Positions 53,578 through 62,428 of a DNA stretch of 64,000 bases are shown here, piece after piece. Position 1 is the stretch's first letter. Each line of letters begins with the position of its first letter. Source of the DNA: Kitasatospora sp. NBC_01250. Lineage in GTDB: Bacteria > Actinomycetota > Actinomycetes > Streptomycetales > Streptomycetaceae. The DNA lies in NCBI RefSeq assembly GCF_036226465.1, contig NZ_CP108476.1, positions 3,782,001 to 3,846,000 on the forward strand, given 5' to 3'. Both the position numbers and the translations under genes were made by a program. The notes under the pieces were generated by a model. That model ran no database searches and was not told where the DNA came from. It saw only the letters and a list, made by a program, of their open reading frames with translations.

Positions 53578-54339
53578 ATGGGTACCGGTCAGCGCAAGGT
53601 CGCGGTGGTCACGGGAGCCAGCAGCGGGATCGGCGCGGCGACCGCGCGCAGGCTGGCGGCCGAGGGGTTCGAGGTGGTGCTGACCGCGCGTCGCACCGAG
53701 CGGATCGAGGAGCTCGCCAAGGAGATCGAGGGCCAGGGCGGCGCCGCCCGCGCGATCACCCTGGACGTCACCGACCGGGCCGCGGTGGACGCCTTCGCGG
53801 CGGCACTGGGGCAGATCGACGTCCTGGTGAACAACGCCGGCGGGGCGTTCGGCGCCGAGTCCGTCGAGCAGGGCGACCCGGCCGACTGGCTCGCGATGTA
53901 CCAGGTGAACGTGCTCGGCGTGCTGCACATGACCCAGGCCCTGCTGCCCGGCCTGCGCGCCAGCGGCGACGGCACGGTGCTGATCCTCTCCTCCACCGCG
54001 GCACTGGCCGCCTACGAGGGCGGCGGCGGCTACGTGGCCGCCAAGCACGCCGCGCACACCATCGCCGCCACGCTGCGCCTGGAGCTGGTCGGCGAGCCGA
54101 TCCGGGTGATCGAGATCGCCCCGGGCATGGTCAAGTCGGAGGGCTTCGCGGTGACCCGCTTCCGCGGCGACGAGGCCAAGGCGGCCTCCGTCTACCAGGG
54201 CGTCTCCCACCCGCTCACCTCCGAGGACATCGCCGACACGGTGGCCTGGGCGGTCACCCGGCCCTCCCACGTCAACATCGACCTGCTGGTGGTGCGCCCG
54301 CGCGCCCAGGCCTCGAACTACAAGGTGCACCGCGACTGA
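53578..54339 (+). CDS. Short-chain dehydrogenase/reductase
   Basis: Classical SDR of 253 residues: cofactor loop TGASSGIGAATARRLA, NNAGG, and catalytic Ser/Tyr/Lys in ILSSTAALAAYEGGGGYVAAKHAA (Y-x-x-x-K). The Arg after the beta2 strand (LTARRTERIEE) favours NADP. Resembles the YdfG/serine dehydrogenase-like group; substrate not predictable. ATG 53578 with GAGGAG about 10 nt upstream. Confidence 0.9.
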   Translation: MGTGQRKVAVVTGASSGIGAATARRLAAEGFEVVLTARRTERIEELAKEIEGQGGAARAITLDVTDRAAVDAFAAALGQIDVLVNNAGGAFGAESVEQGDPADWLAMYQVNVLGVLHMTQALLPGLRASGDGTVLILSSTAALAAYEGGGGYVAAKHAAHTIAATLRLELVGEPIRVIEIAPGMVKSEGFAVTRFRGDEAKAASVYQGVSHPLTSEDIADTVAWAVTRPSHVNIDLLVVRPRAQASNYKVHRD

Positions 54340-54512
54340 CCGGCCCCGGCGGGCCGCCGGGAAGGGAGTCGGGAGCCCAGGGGTCACAACTTGATAGCTC
54401 GTCAGGGTGAATTCCGCGCGCACCCTCCCCAACTGATGAGCGCTCAACTACCGTGGTGCCGCTGCCCGGGAGGACCCCGGCACCGCCCGGGTGACCCCAC
54501 CCGCGCCGCGCC

Positions 54513-55169
54513 GTGATCCATGCTGGTTACGTCCGATCCCATGAGCCGTTCGACGCGGCGCGCTGTCCGCTGCTTTCCCGCGGGGCCCGCCCGTCGCCCT
54601 TCCCGCCTCCCGAGGAGGACCCGCTGGCCAGCGACATCCCGGCCGACATCCCCGCACCACGGCCAACCACCCCGCCCGTGCCGGCGGTCGGACTGCACCG
54701 CTTCAACGAGGCCGATCCGGGCGCCGCGGAGGAGGCACTGCTGGCCTGCTGCGGCAGCCACCGCTGGGCGCTGCGGCTGACCGCCCACCGCCCCTACCCC
54801 GATCTGGACTCGCTGCTGGCGGCGGCCAGCGAGGCCTCCTACGACCTGCGGCCCAGCGACCTGGCCGAGGCACTGGCCGACGAGAGCTGGATGCCCCAGC
54901 CGCTGCTGGGCATGCGGGCGCCGGGCAGCCAGGCGGCGCACACCGCGCTGCGGGCCGCGCACGCCGCCTACGAGTCCCGGTTCGGCCACGTCTTCGTGGT
55001 CTGCCTGGACGGCGTCGAGCCGGAGGAGATGCTGGACACCGTGCTCAGTTCGATCCGCACCCGGCTCACCAATGAACCGGACGAGGAACGACTGGTGGCC
55101 TCCGAGGAGCTGCGCCGGATCGCGCTGCATCGCCTGGAGCACCTGGTCGCGAGCCCCAGCGCCGGCTGA
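54513..55169 (+). CDS. uraD: OHCU decarboxylase (ureide pathway)
   Basis: 2-oxo-4-hydroxy-4-carboxy-5-ureidoimidazoline decarboxylase makes S-allantoin in urate breakdown. Family features: LHRFNEADPGAAEEALLACCGSHRWALRL, AHRPYPDLDSLLAAASEASYDL, and AYESRFGHVFVVCLDG followed by the helical C-terminus. The last helix has a PDEERLVASEELRRIALHRLEHL pattern. The start is uncertain: the long frame opens at GTG 54513 without ribosome site, while GAGGAGG lies 5 nt before an in-frame CTG (54624), and GTG 54678 is a further option. No other urate gene adjoins. Confidence 0.8.
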   Translation: MIHAGYVRSHEPFDAARCPLLSRGARPSPFPPPEEDPLASDIPADIPAPRPTTPPVPAVGLHRFNEADPGAAEEALLACCGSHRWALRLTAHRPYPDLDSLLAAASEASYDLRPSDLAEALADESWMPQPLLGMRAPGSQAAHTALRAAHAAYESRFGHVFVVCLDGVEPEEMLDTVLSSIRTRLTNEPDEERLVASEELRRIALHRLEHLVASPSAG

Positions 55170-55320
55170 CGGACCCCCGGAGGTGACGCGACCTCGACGA
55201 AGAGTCACCTTTTCGGGCCAAAATGATCACTCATGGTCACAGTTCCCGGTCCCATTAGGCCGCTCGTGCCTGATTGATCACACTCAAACCCCCCGGAGGC
55301 GGTTGCCGACGCGGCGTCGA

Positions 55321-55326
55321 TAGGAT
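55321..55326 (+). promoter_or_regulatory. Possible -10 box of the sdh operon
   Basis: TAGGAT about 85 nt before sdhC. Upstream (55223-55290) lie TGATCAC and GGTCACA motifs without clear pairing. Confidence 0.35.
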
Positions 55327-55410
55327 GACCGCGGCCGGTGGACCGTATCCGGCCGGGCTGACCGACACCGAAGCCGGCCGAGCCCTTCAACCGCTTCCGG
55401 AGGGTTTCCC

Positions 55411-55791
55411 GTGCCGGCTGGAACGCTGTACCGCGGCCGCGAAGGCATGTGGTCCTGGGTGGCTCATCGAGTCACTGGCGTCCTCATCTTCTTCTTCCTT
55501 CTCGTCCACGTCCTTGACACCGCACTGGTGCGAGTCTCGCCACAGGCGTACGACTCGGTCATCCAGACGTACAAGACTCCGCTGGTGAACCTGATGGAGT
55601 ACGGCCTCACCGCCGCCATCCTGTTCCACGCCCTGAACGGCCTGCGGGTCATCGCGGTGGACTTCTGGTCGAAGGGCCCGAAGTACCAGAAGCAGATGCT
55701 CTGGAGCGTCGTCGGCCTCTGGGTCGTGCTGATGGCCGGCTCCTTCTACCCGATTCTCCAGCACACGCTGTCCAACTGGTTCGGGAAGTGA
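55411..55791 (+). CDS. sdhC: Succinate dehydrogenase cytochrome b subunit
   Basis: Membrane anchor of complex II, 126 residues, three helices. It opens with LYRGREGMWSWVAHRVTGVLIFFFLLVHVLDTALV: the SWVAHRVTG block with Ser/Arg of the quinone site and His in LVHVLD as a haem ligand candidate. Two further helices follow. GTG 55411 with GGAGGG upstream. First gene of sdhCDAB. Confidence 0.94.
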   Translation: MPAGTLYRGREGMWSWVAHRVTGVLIFFFLLVHVLDTALVRVSPQAYDSVIQTYKTPLVNLMEYGLTAAILFHALNGLRVIAVDFWSKGPKYQKQMLWSVVGLWVVLMAGSFYPILQHTLSNWFGK

Positions 55792-55797
55792 TGCGCC

Positions 55798-56286
55798 ATG
55801 TCGACTGACGCCACCGACCTCGTGGTCCCCTCCGCGCAGGCTCACACCGGCAAGGGTCTCGGCACCGGCAATCCGGCCGACGCCTTCGTGGTCGAGCCGC
55901 CGCGCACCCGCACCAAGAAGACCCCGCGGCGCACCCGGACCAACTTCGAGATGCTCGCCTGGCTCTTCATGCGCCTGTCGGGCGTCGTGCTGGTCGTGCT
56001 GATCCTGGGTCACCTGCTGATCATGCTGTTCCTGGACCACGGCGTGTCGAAGATCAACTTCGCCTTCGTGGCCGGCCGCTGGGCCTCGCCGTTCTGGCAG
56101 GGCTGGGACCTGCTGATGCTCTGGCTCGCCATGCTGCACGGCGCCAACGGCATGCGCACGGTGATCAACGACTACGCCGAGAAGGACTCCACTCGGCTCT
56201 GGCTGAAGGGCCTGATGGGCGCTGCCACGGTGTTCACCGTGCTGCTCGGCACCCTGGTCATCTTCACCTTCGACCCGAACATCTAA
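55798..56286 (+). CDS. sdhD: Succinate dehydrogenase membrane anchor subunit
   Basis: Second anchor, 162 residues. The first ~50 are a charged cytoplasmic extension (RTRTKKTPRRTRTNFEM), then three helices: LFMRLSGVVLVVLILGHLLIMLFL (His haem-ligand candidate), LLMLWLAMLHGANGMRTVINDY, and VFTVLLGTLVIFTF. Starts 6 bp after sdhC. Confidence 0.94.
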   Translation: MSTDATDLVVPSAQAHTGKGLGTGNPADAFVVEPPRTRTKKTPRRTRTNFEMLAWLFMRLSGVVLVVLILGHLLIMLFLDHGVSKINFAFVAGRWASPFWQGWDLLMLWLAMLHGANGMRTVINDYAEKDSTRLWLKGLMGAATVFTVLLGTLVIFTFDPNI

Positions 56287-56330
56287 TCGGCCATCGCAGA
56301 GCCAGCAGAGCCAGAGGCGAGCTAACCCCC

Positions 56331-58073
56331 ATGCAGATTCACCAGTACGACACCGTCATCGTCGGCGCCGGTGGCGCCGGCATGCGCGCGGCCATCGAGT
56401 CGACCCAGCGCAGCCGCACCGCGGTGCTGACCAAGCTCTACCCGACCCGGTCCCACACCGGCGCGGCCCAGGGCGGCATGTGCGCCGCCCTCGCCAACGT
56501 CGAGGAGGACAACTGGGAGTGGCACACCTTCGACACGGTCAAGGGTGGTGACTACCTGGTCGACCAGGACGCCGCCGAGATCATGTGCAAGGAGGCCATC
56601 GACGCCGTCCTCGACCTGGAGAAGATGGGTCTGCCCTTCTCCCGCACCGAGGCCGGCCGGATCGACCAGCGCCGCTTCGGCGGTCACACCCGCAACCACG
56701 GCGAGGCGGCCGTGCGCCGCTCCTGCTACGCGGCCGACCGCACCGGTCACATGATCCTCCAGACGCTGTTCCAGAACTGCGTCAAGCACGGCGTCGAGTT
56801 CTTCAACGAGTTCTACGTCCTCGACCTGCTGATCAACGAGGGCAAGACCTCCGGCGTCGTCGCCTACGAGCTGGCCACCGGCGAGATCCACGTCTTCCAG
56901 GCCAAGTCGGTGGTCTTCGCCTCCGGCGGCACCGGCAAGTTCTTCAAGGTGACCTCCAACGCCCACACCCTCACCGGTGACGGCCAGGCGCTGGTCTACC
57001 GCCGCGGCCTGCCGCTGGAGGACATGGAGTTCTTCCAGTTCCACCCCACGGGCATCTGGCGGATGGGCATCCTGCTCACCGAGGGCGCCCGCGGCGAGGG
57101 CGGCATCCTGCGCAACAAGGACGGCGAGCGCTTCATGGAGCGCTACGCCCCGGTCATGAAGGACCTCGCGTCCCGTGACGTCTGCTCGCGCGCGATCTAC
57201 ACCGAGATCCGCGAGGGCCGCGGCTGCGGTCCCGAGGGCGACCACGTCTACCTGGACCTGACGCACCTTCCGCCGGAGCAGCTGGACGCCAAGCTCCCGG
57301 ACATCACCGAGTTCGCCCGCACCTACCTCGGCATCGAGCCCTACACGGACCCGATCCCGATCCAGCCCACCGCGCACTACGCCATGGGCGGCATCCCGAC
57401 CAACGTCGAGGGTGAGGTGCTGCGCAACAACACCGACATCGTCCCGGGCCTGTACGCGGCCGGCGAGGTCGCCTGCGTGTCGGTGCACGGCGCCAACCGC
57501 CTGGGCACCAACTCGCTGCTGGACATCAACGTGTTCGGCAAGCGGGCCGGTGTCGCGGCCGCCGACTACGCGAGCAAGCACGACTTCGTCGAGCTGCCCG
57601 AGAACCCGGCCGAGAAGGTGCAGGCGCTGGTCGACGGCCTGCGCGAGTCGACCGGCACCGAGTCGGTGGCGCAGATCCGCAAGGAGCTGCAGGAGACCAT
57701 GGACGTCAACGCCATGGTCTACCGCACCGGCGCCACCCTGAAGCAGGCCCGCGAGGACATCGCGGCGCTGCGCGAGCGTTACAAGCACGTGGCGATCCAG
57801 GACAAGGGCTACCGCTACAACACGGACCTGCTGGAGGCCGTCGAGCTGGGCAACCTGCTCGACCTGGCCGAGGTCCTGGTCGTCTCCGCGCTCGCTCGCG
57901 AGGAGTCGCGCGGCGGCCACTTCCGCGAGGACTTCCCGACCCGTGACGACGTGAAGTTCATGCAGCACACCATGGCGTACCAGGAGGTGGCCGAGGACGG
58001 CACCACCTCGATCCGCCTTGACTACAAGCCGGTTGTCACGACCCGCTACCAGCCGATGGAGCGTAAGTACTGA
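56331..58073 (+). CDS. sdhA: Succinate dehydrogenase flavoprotein subunit
   Basis: Catalytic subunit of 580 residues oxidising succinate to fumarate. FAD fold IVGAGGAGMRAAIES, FAD-linking His42 (RSHTGAAQGG), active-site HPTGIW, the catalytic Arg region TEGARGEGG, GGIPTN and NRLGTNSLLD. ATG 56331, 44 bp after sdhD. Stop overlaps sdhB start by one base (TGATG). Confidence 0.96.
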   Translation: MQIHQYDTVIVGAGGAGMRAAIESTQRSRTAVLTKLYPTRSHTGAAQGGMCAALANVEEDNWEWHTFDTVKGGDYLVDQDAAEIMCKEAIDAVLDLEKMGLPFSRTEAGRIDQRRFGGHTRNHGEAAVRRSCYAADRTGHMILQTLFQNCVKHGVEFFNEFYVLDLLINEGKTSGVVAYELATGEIHVFQAKSVVFASGGTGKFFKVTSNAHTLTGDGQALVYRRGLPLEDMEFFQFHPTGIWRMGILLTEGARGEGGILRNKDGERFMERYAPVMKDLASRDVCSRAIYTEIREGRGCGPEGDHVYLDLTHLPPEQLDAKLPDITEFARTYLGIEPYTDPIPIQPTAHYAMGGIPTNVEGEVLRNNTDIVPGLYAAGEVACVSVHGANRLGTNSLLDINVFGKRAGVAAADYASKHDFVELPENPAEKVQALVDGLRESTGTESVAQIRKELQETMDVNAMVYRTGATLKQAREDIAALRERYKHVAIQDKGYRYNTDLLEAVELGNLLDLAEVLVVSALAREESRGGHFREDFPTRDDVKFMQHTMAYQEVAEDGTTSIRLDYKPVVTTRYQPMERKY

Positions 58074-58867
58074 TGAGCGCCCCCACGATCGACGCACCGC
58101 ACTCGGCGGCGCTGGACGCGGCCGAGGCCGGCGGCGTGCAGATGATCACCTTCACCCTGCGGATCCGCCGGTTCAACCCGGAGGAGCACCCGGACCCGGT
58201 GTGGGTGGACTACCAGCTCACCATGGACCCGAAGGAGCGCGTCCTGGACGCCCTCAACAAGGTCAAGTGGGAGCAGGACGGCACCCTCACCTACCGCCGC
58301 TCCTGCGCGCACGGCATCTGCGGCTCGGACGCCATGCGGATCAACGGCCGCAACCGGCTGGCCTGCAAGACCCTGCTGAAGGACGTCACCGAGCCGGACG
58401 GCAAGGGCGGCATGAAGCCGATCACCATCGAGGCCATCAAGGGCCTCGCGGTCCTCAAGGACCTGGTGGTCGACATGGACCCGTTCTTCCAGGCGTACAA
58501 GGACGTCATGCCGTTCCTGATCACCAACGGGAACGACCCGACCCGCGAGCGCCTGCAGTCCGCCGAGGACCGCGAGCGCTTCGACGACACCACCAAGTGC
58601 ATCCTGTGCGCCGCGTGCACGTCGTCCTGCCCGGTCTTCTGGAACGACGGCCAGTACTTCGGCCCGGCCGCCATCGTCAACGCGCACCGCTTCATCTTCG
58701 ACTCGCGCGACGAGGGTGCCGAGCAGCGCCTGGAGATCCTCAACGACCGTGAGGGCGTGTGGCGCTGCCGCACCACCTTCAACTGCTCGGAGGCCTGCCC
58801 GCGTGGCATCGAGGTCACCAAGGCGATCCAGGAAGTCAAGCGCGCCCTGGTGACGCGCCGCTTCTGA
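58073..58867 (+). CDS. sdhB: Succinate dehydrogenase iron-sulfur subunit
   Basis: Electron-transfer subunit of 264 residues. The N-terminal 2Fe-2S ferredoxin domain has SCAHGICGSDAM and CKT; the C-terminal ferredoxin domain has CILCAACTSSCPVFW and CSEACPRGIEVTKAI for the 4Fe-4S and 3Fe-4S centres. About 25 residues precede the domain. ATG 58073. Completes the sdhCDAB complex-II operon. Confidence 0.96.
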   Translation: MSAPTIDAPHSAALDAAEAGGVQMITFTLRIRRFNPEEHPDPVWVDYQLTMDPKERVLDALNKVKWEQDGTLTYRRSCAHGICGSDAMRINGRNRLACKTLLKDVTEPDGKGGMKPITIEAIKGLAVLKDLVVDMDPFFQAYKDVMPFLITNGNDPTRERLQSAEDRERFDDTTKCILCAACTSSCPVFWNDGQYFGPAAIVNAHRFIFDSRDEGAEQRLEILNDREGVWRCRTTFNCSEACPRGIEVTKAIQEVKRALVTRRF

Positions 58868-58885
58868 TCCACCCCCGCGCCTGCA

Positions 58886-58927
58886 CGCCGAGGGCCCGTC
58901 CGGATTTCTCCGGACGGGCCCTCGGCG
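58886..58927. terminator. Terminator after sdhB
   Basis: Perfect 18-bp stem (58886-58903 with 58910-58927), 6-nt loop, serving both sdhB and the converging secreted-protein gene. Confidence 0.9.
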
Positions 58928-58939
58928 TTCCCGGCTCGG

Positions 58940-60586
58940 CTACTGCAGCGCGCCGAGGTCCTTCGGGTTGCTCCAGCCGCTGAACGTCACCAGGTGCCGG
59001 TCCGCGGTGACCCCGTACAGGTCCGGGGTGCCGTCGCCGTTCAGGTCACCCGAGCTGCCCAGGGTGGGGTACGCAGCAGTGGTGAAGCCGCTCGCCACCA
59101 CGTGCGCGGTCGGGTCGGCGAGCGCGGAGAAGTCGATCGTCCCGTCCGCCTTCTTGGGCAGCGGGTACGCGTGCAGCTCCCCGGTCGCCCGGTCCCGGGC
59201 CCACAGCGCGAGGTTGCCCTGCGCGTCCGGGCCGGGGGCGATCAGGTCGTAGCCGGCCCAGTTGGCCGCGGTGGTGAGCTTGGTGGCGTTCTCCTCGCCC
59301 CAGAGGAGGTCCCCGTGGGCGAAGAGCCAGAGGTCACCGTGCTCGACGGCGAGCAGCGAGGGCGCGGTCGGCGCCTGCGGGTCCACCGGGCCCAGGGCGA
59401 CCATCTGGTCGGCGCCCGACCAGGCCACGTCGGCCGGGCAGGTGATCGTCGCACCGGTGAGGTCCTGGCAGCTGCTCGGCTTGCCCGCCGATGTCGCCTG
59501 CCGCCCGGACTCGATCCCGGGCGTGCCCTGGTTCCGGTACACGTACACGCCGCCACGGGTGGCGACAGAGGCGAGGTTGCGGGCGAACACGGTGTCGGCC
59601 GGCGCGGTGTTGGACCAACCACGGTGGCTGAGCTCGATGTTGGTCCAGCCCGCCCCGCCGGGGGCATTGCCCGCCGGGATGACCGTGGTCGGCGTGGTGG
59701 TGCCCGAGCCACCGCTGATCACCTGGAGGTTGCCGGCCGCGTCGGGCAGCAGGATGTCCGGAACACCGTCGTTGTCGATGTCGCCCAAGGCCTGCGGCGG
59801 GTGCGGATTCGACGGCGCGTAGAACGAGTACTGGTACCGCGTCGCATTGCCCGCGACATCGTCCGCCTCGACCTGGAGGATGTTGCTCCCCCAGTCCGTC
59901 GGCTTCAGCTGGATCGTCGCGCTCCCGTCGGGTCCCGGCTTCACCGCGTTCGGCCCGGAGCACCCTCCGCCGAAGCCTGGCGTGGCCTGCAGGCTGACGT
60001 AGTAGCACGCGATCCCCGAAGCCGCGTCGCTGCCGTTGATGACGAACGTCCCCGTCTGGCCCGCGTACTTCGTCGGGGTCAGCCCCGAGCCCGAGGCCGG
60101 GAAGTCGGTGGAGCTGACGCTGACCGTCGGCAGCGTGGTGTCCACCCGGAAGTGGCACTTCGCCGAGGCCGAGGGCATCCCGCCGGTCACCGACCAGGCG
60201 CGCCAGGAGTACGAGTGACCGTCCTTCAGGTTCGGCACCTGGACACTCGCGATGCCGTTGACCACGGGCGCGGCGGCCTGGAACGCGCTGGTGAACGGCG
60301 CGGTGGTCTCGTCGGTCACCGAGATGGTCGGCACGGTGGTGACGCCGGCCGGGACGTTGACGTTCACGCTGAGCGTCGGGGTCTCGCCGGTGTTCCTGAT
60401 CCACTGCGGCGTGGTGGTGCTGTCACAGGCGTCGGTCTGGACGCCGAGGTAGTTCGACGGCGTCGGCGTCGCCCGCGGGTTGCTGTACGTCAGGCCGGTG
60501 GCCGCCGAGGCGCTCGGGGCGGTGGCCAGGCCGACGGCCAGGGTGAGCACACCGCCGGCGGCCAGGAGTCGGGTCGTGGACAGCAC
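58940..60586 (-). CDS. Secreted VCBS/FG-GAP-repeat protein of unknown function
   Basis: A 548-residue exported protein. Signal peptide (about 1-28, TAPSASA|A). The N half holds two Ig-like or Cys-containing domains (TDACDSTTTPQWIRN, KCHFRVDTTLPTVSVSS with a pattern of bacterial Ig-like repeats). The C half has VCBS/FG-GAP repeats with EF-hand-like calcium loops DIDNDGVPDILLPD and DLNGDGTPDLYGV. GTG 60586 is chosen because AGGGGGA lies 9 nt upstream; the frame opens 11 codons earlier. An adhesion or matrix role is inference; no catalytic motif is seen. Confidence 0.82.
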   Translation of the reverse strand: MLSTTRLLAAGGVLTLAVGLATAPSASAATGLTYSNPRATPTPSNYLGVQTDACDSTTTPQWIRNTGETPTLSVNVNVPAGVTTVPTISVTDETTAPFTSAFQAAAPVVNGIASVQVPNLKDGHSYSWRAWSVTGGMPSASAKCHFRVDTTLPTVSVSSTDFPASGSGLTPTKYAGQTGTFVINGSDAASGIACYYVSLQATPGFGGGCSGPNAVKPGPDGSATIQLKPTDWGSNILQVEADDVAGNATRYQYSFYAPSNPHPPQALGDIDNDGVPDILLPDAAGNLQVISGGSGTTTPTTVIPAGNAPGGAGWTNIELSHRGWSNTAPADTVFARNLASVATRGGVYVYRNQGTPGIESGRQATSAGKPSSCQDLTGATITCPADVAWSGADQMVALGPVDPQAPTAPSLLAVEHGDLWLFAHGDLLWGEENATKLTTAANWAGYDLIAPGPDAQGNLALWARDRATGELHAYPLPKKADGTIDFSALADPTAHVVASGFTTAAYPTLGSSGDLNGDGTPDLYGVTADRHLVTFSGWSNPKDLGALQ

Positions 60587-60601
60587 GAAAAGAAGTCCCC
60601 C

Positions 60602-60629
60602 TCGAATATTCGTTCGCACGGCGTGCGAA
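60602..60629. promoter_or_regulatory. Palindromes upstream of the VCBS-protein gene
   Basis: CGAATATTCG (60603-60612) followed directly by TTCGCAC-GGC-GTGCGAA (60613-60629), 17-43 bp upstream of GTG 60586; operator candidates. Confidence 0.5.
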
Positions 60630-60663
60630 GCAGGGAGACTCTGGCAGCCGCCGACCCGTCAGG

Positions 60664-60927
60664 TCAACGGCTTTCGGCAGGGCTCGCCGTGGCCGGGCTG
60701 CGCAGCCCCCTGATCCCCACCAGACCCACCAGAACCCCCAGCACGAAGGACGTGATGGCCAGCGTCAGGTGGATCCAGAAGAAGGCCGTGGGGTGGCTGT
60801 GGTCTCCGTTGGTGAAGGCCTGGTGGGCGGAGTCCGCCCAGAGGTTCTTCACGAAGGTGGTCCAGATGATCACGGACCAGACCCCGAAGGCGGCAAGGAA
60901 CCAGGAGGTGCGGCGGCTGAGCTTCAT
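60664..60927 (-). CDS. SCO4848-family small membrane protein
   Basis: An 87-residue protein with two helices: SWFLAAFGVWSVIIWTTFVKNLWAD and FFWIHLTLAITSFVLGVLVGLVGIRGL. I recognise it as the conserved Streptomyces family named after SCO4848, which is always next to the D-Ala-D-Ala carboxypeptidase gene. Function unknown. ATG 60927. Divergent from the carboxypeptidase. Confidence 0.88.
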   Translation of the reverse strand: MKLSRRTSWFLAAFGVWSVIIWTTFVKNLWADSAHQAFTNGDHSHPTAFFWIHLTLAITSFVLGVLVGLVGIRGLRSPATASPAESR

Positions 60928-61093
60928 GGCGGGCGGTCCTTCGCGGTGCGGGTGGAGCTGGCGTTTCCCCAGTATGGGCAGGCGGCCGATCGGCTCAGGC
61001 GGCGGTCCCCCTTCCAGGGGACGTGGGCGACCGCCCGGGCGCGGCGGACGTTGGACTGGGTACGGACACCGAGTGCAATTGGATGCTTACCTG

Positions 61094-62428
61094 ATGTGTC
61101 GTACCAGTCTGCGCAACCGCTCCCGCCGGTGGCCGGGGCGCCGGGCCGCCGCCCGGACGGCCGCGCTGGCCGCCGCGCTGGTCCTGGCCGCCGCGCCCGG
61201 CGCCGGTGCCCTGGCCGTCGCGGAACCACCGCCGCCCTCGGCGGTCGGCGGCGAACGGCTCGCCCAGTCGGGGGTCCAGGTCTCGCTGCGGACCGGGGCC
61301 CCGAAGCTGCCGTCGGGGCTGACCGGGATGTCCTGGCTGGTGGCCGACGCCGACACGGGTGACGTGCTGGCCGCCTACAACCCGCACCTGCGGCTGCCGC
61401 CCGCCAGCACGCTGAAGATGCTCTTCGCCGACACCGTGCTGCCCAAGTTCGACCGACGGGTCGTGCACACCGTCACTCCGGACGAGCTGCTGGGTCTGGG
61501 CACCGGCAGCAGCCTGGTCGGCATCAAGGAGGACCTCGACTACCGGGTCGAGGACCTGTGGCGCGGGGTCTTCCTCAGCTCGGGCAACGACGCGGTGCAC
61601 GTGCTGGCCCACATGAACGGCGGGGTCGAGGAAACGGTCCGCCAGATGCAGCAGCGGGCCGTCGAGCTGGGCGCCGCCGACACCCACGTGGTCTCCCCGG
61701 ACGGCTACGACGAGGACGGGCAGCTCACCTCGGCCTACGACCTGACGCTCTTCGCCCGCGAGGGGCTGCGCAACCCGGACTTCCGCGCCTACTGCGCCAC
61801 CAAGGACGCCCAGTTCCCCGGGGCGGTGGACAGCCGCACCGGGCAGCGCAACACCTTCGGCATCCAGAACACCGACCGGCTGCTCGGCAAGTACCCGGGG
61901 CTGATCGGCGTCAAGAACGGCTACACCACCAACGCGGGCAGCACCTTCGTCGGCGCGGCCGAGCACGGCGGGCGCACGCTGCTGGTGGCGGTCATGCACC
62001 CCGACACCTACATGAAGGTGTACGACGAGACCGCCGCCCTGCTGGACTGGGGCTTCGAGGCGGCCGACCACGTGACGCCGGTCGGCAAGCTGGTCACCCC
62101 CAAGCCGCCCGCCGATGCGAGCCCCGCCCAGGGCCCGGCGGCACGGAGCCCGCTCGCCGCCGCCCCGGCGGGCCCGGCCCGGGCCGGCGTCGCGGGCGGC
62201 GGCGGGCCGGGCACACCGGCCGCGCTGCGGGGGCGCCACTCGGGCCTGTTCGGCCCGGAGACCTGGACGGTGACCGGCGCCCTCAGCCTCTGTGCGGCGG
62301 CGGCCCTGTGGCTGCTGCGCGGGCGCCGGCGCGCGCTGCGCGCCACGGCCTCCCGGACGGCGCCCTCCGGCAGAACGCCTGCGGCGCCCGAGGAGAGCGG
62401 CGGCGCCACCGCCGTGCGCCACCGCTAA
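61094..62428 (+). CDS. D-alanyl-D-alanine carboxypeptidase
   Basis: Penicillin-binding carboxypeptidase trimming peptidoglycan stem peptides, 444 residues. Signal peptide or anchor at about 20-40; catalytic motifs are STLK in PPASTLKML (Ser-x-x-Lys), SGN in FLSSGNDA, and KNG in IGVKNGYTTNAG in place of the usual KTG, a variant I recall in the actinobacterial orthologue. The C-terminal Pro/Ala/Gly-rich linker leads to a terminal helix (WTVTGALSLCAAAALWLLRG), so it is membrane-bound. ATG 61094. Ends in a 4-bp overlap with the converging gene. Confidence 0.92.
   Translation: MCRTSLRNRSRRWPGRRAAARTAALAAALVLAAAPGAGALAVAEPPPPSAVGGERLAQSGVQVSLRTGAPKLPSGLTGMSWLVADADTGDVLAAYNPHLRLPPASTLKMLFADTVLPKFDRRVVHTVTPDELLGLGTGSSLVGIKEDLDYRVEDLWRGVFLSSGNDAVHVLAHMNGGVEETVRQMQQRAVELGAADTHVVSPDGYDEDGQLTSAYDLTLFAREGLRNPDFRAYCATKDAQFPGAVDSRTGQRNTFGIQNTDRLLGKYPGLIGVKNGYTTNAGSTFVGAAEHGGRTLLVAVMHPDTYMKVYDETAALLDWGFEAADHVTPVGKLVTPKPPADASPAQGPAARSPLAAAPAGPARAGVAGGGGPGTPAALRGRHSGLFGPETWTVTGALSLCAAAALWLLRGRRRALRATASRTAPSGRTPAAPEESGGATAVRHR

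Noticed and set aside
58994-61093. Upstream extension of the carboxypeptidase frame by 700 codons
   Set aside because: It is antisense to the VCBS-protein and SCO4848-family genes; the signal peptide begins at ATG 61094.
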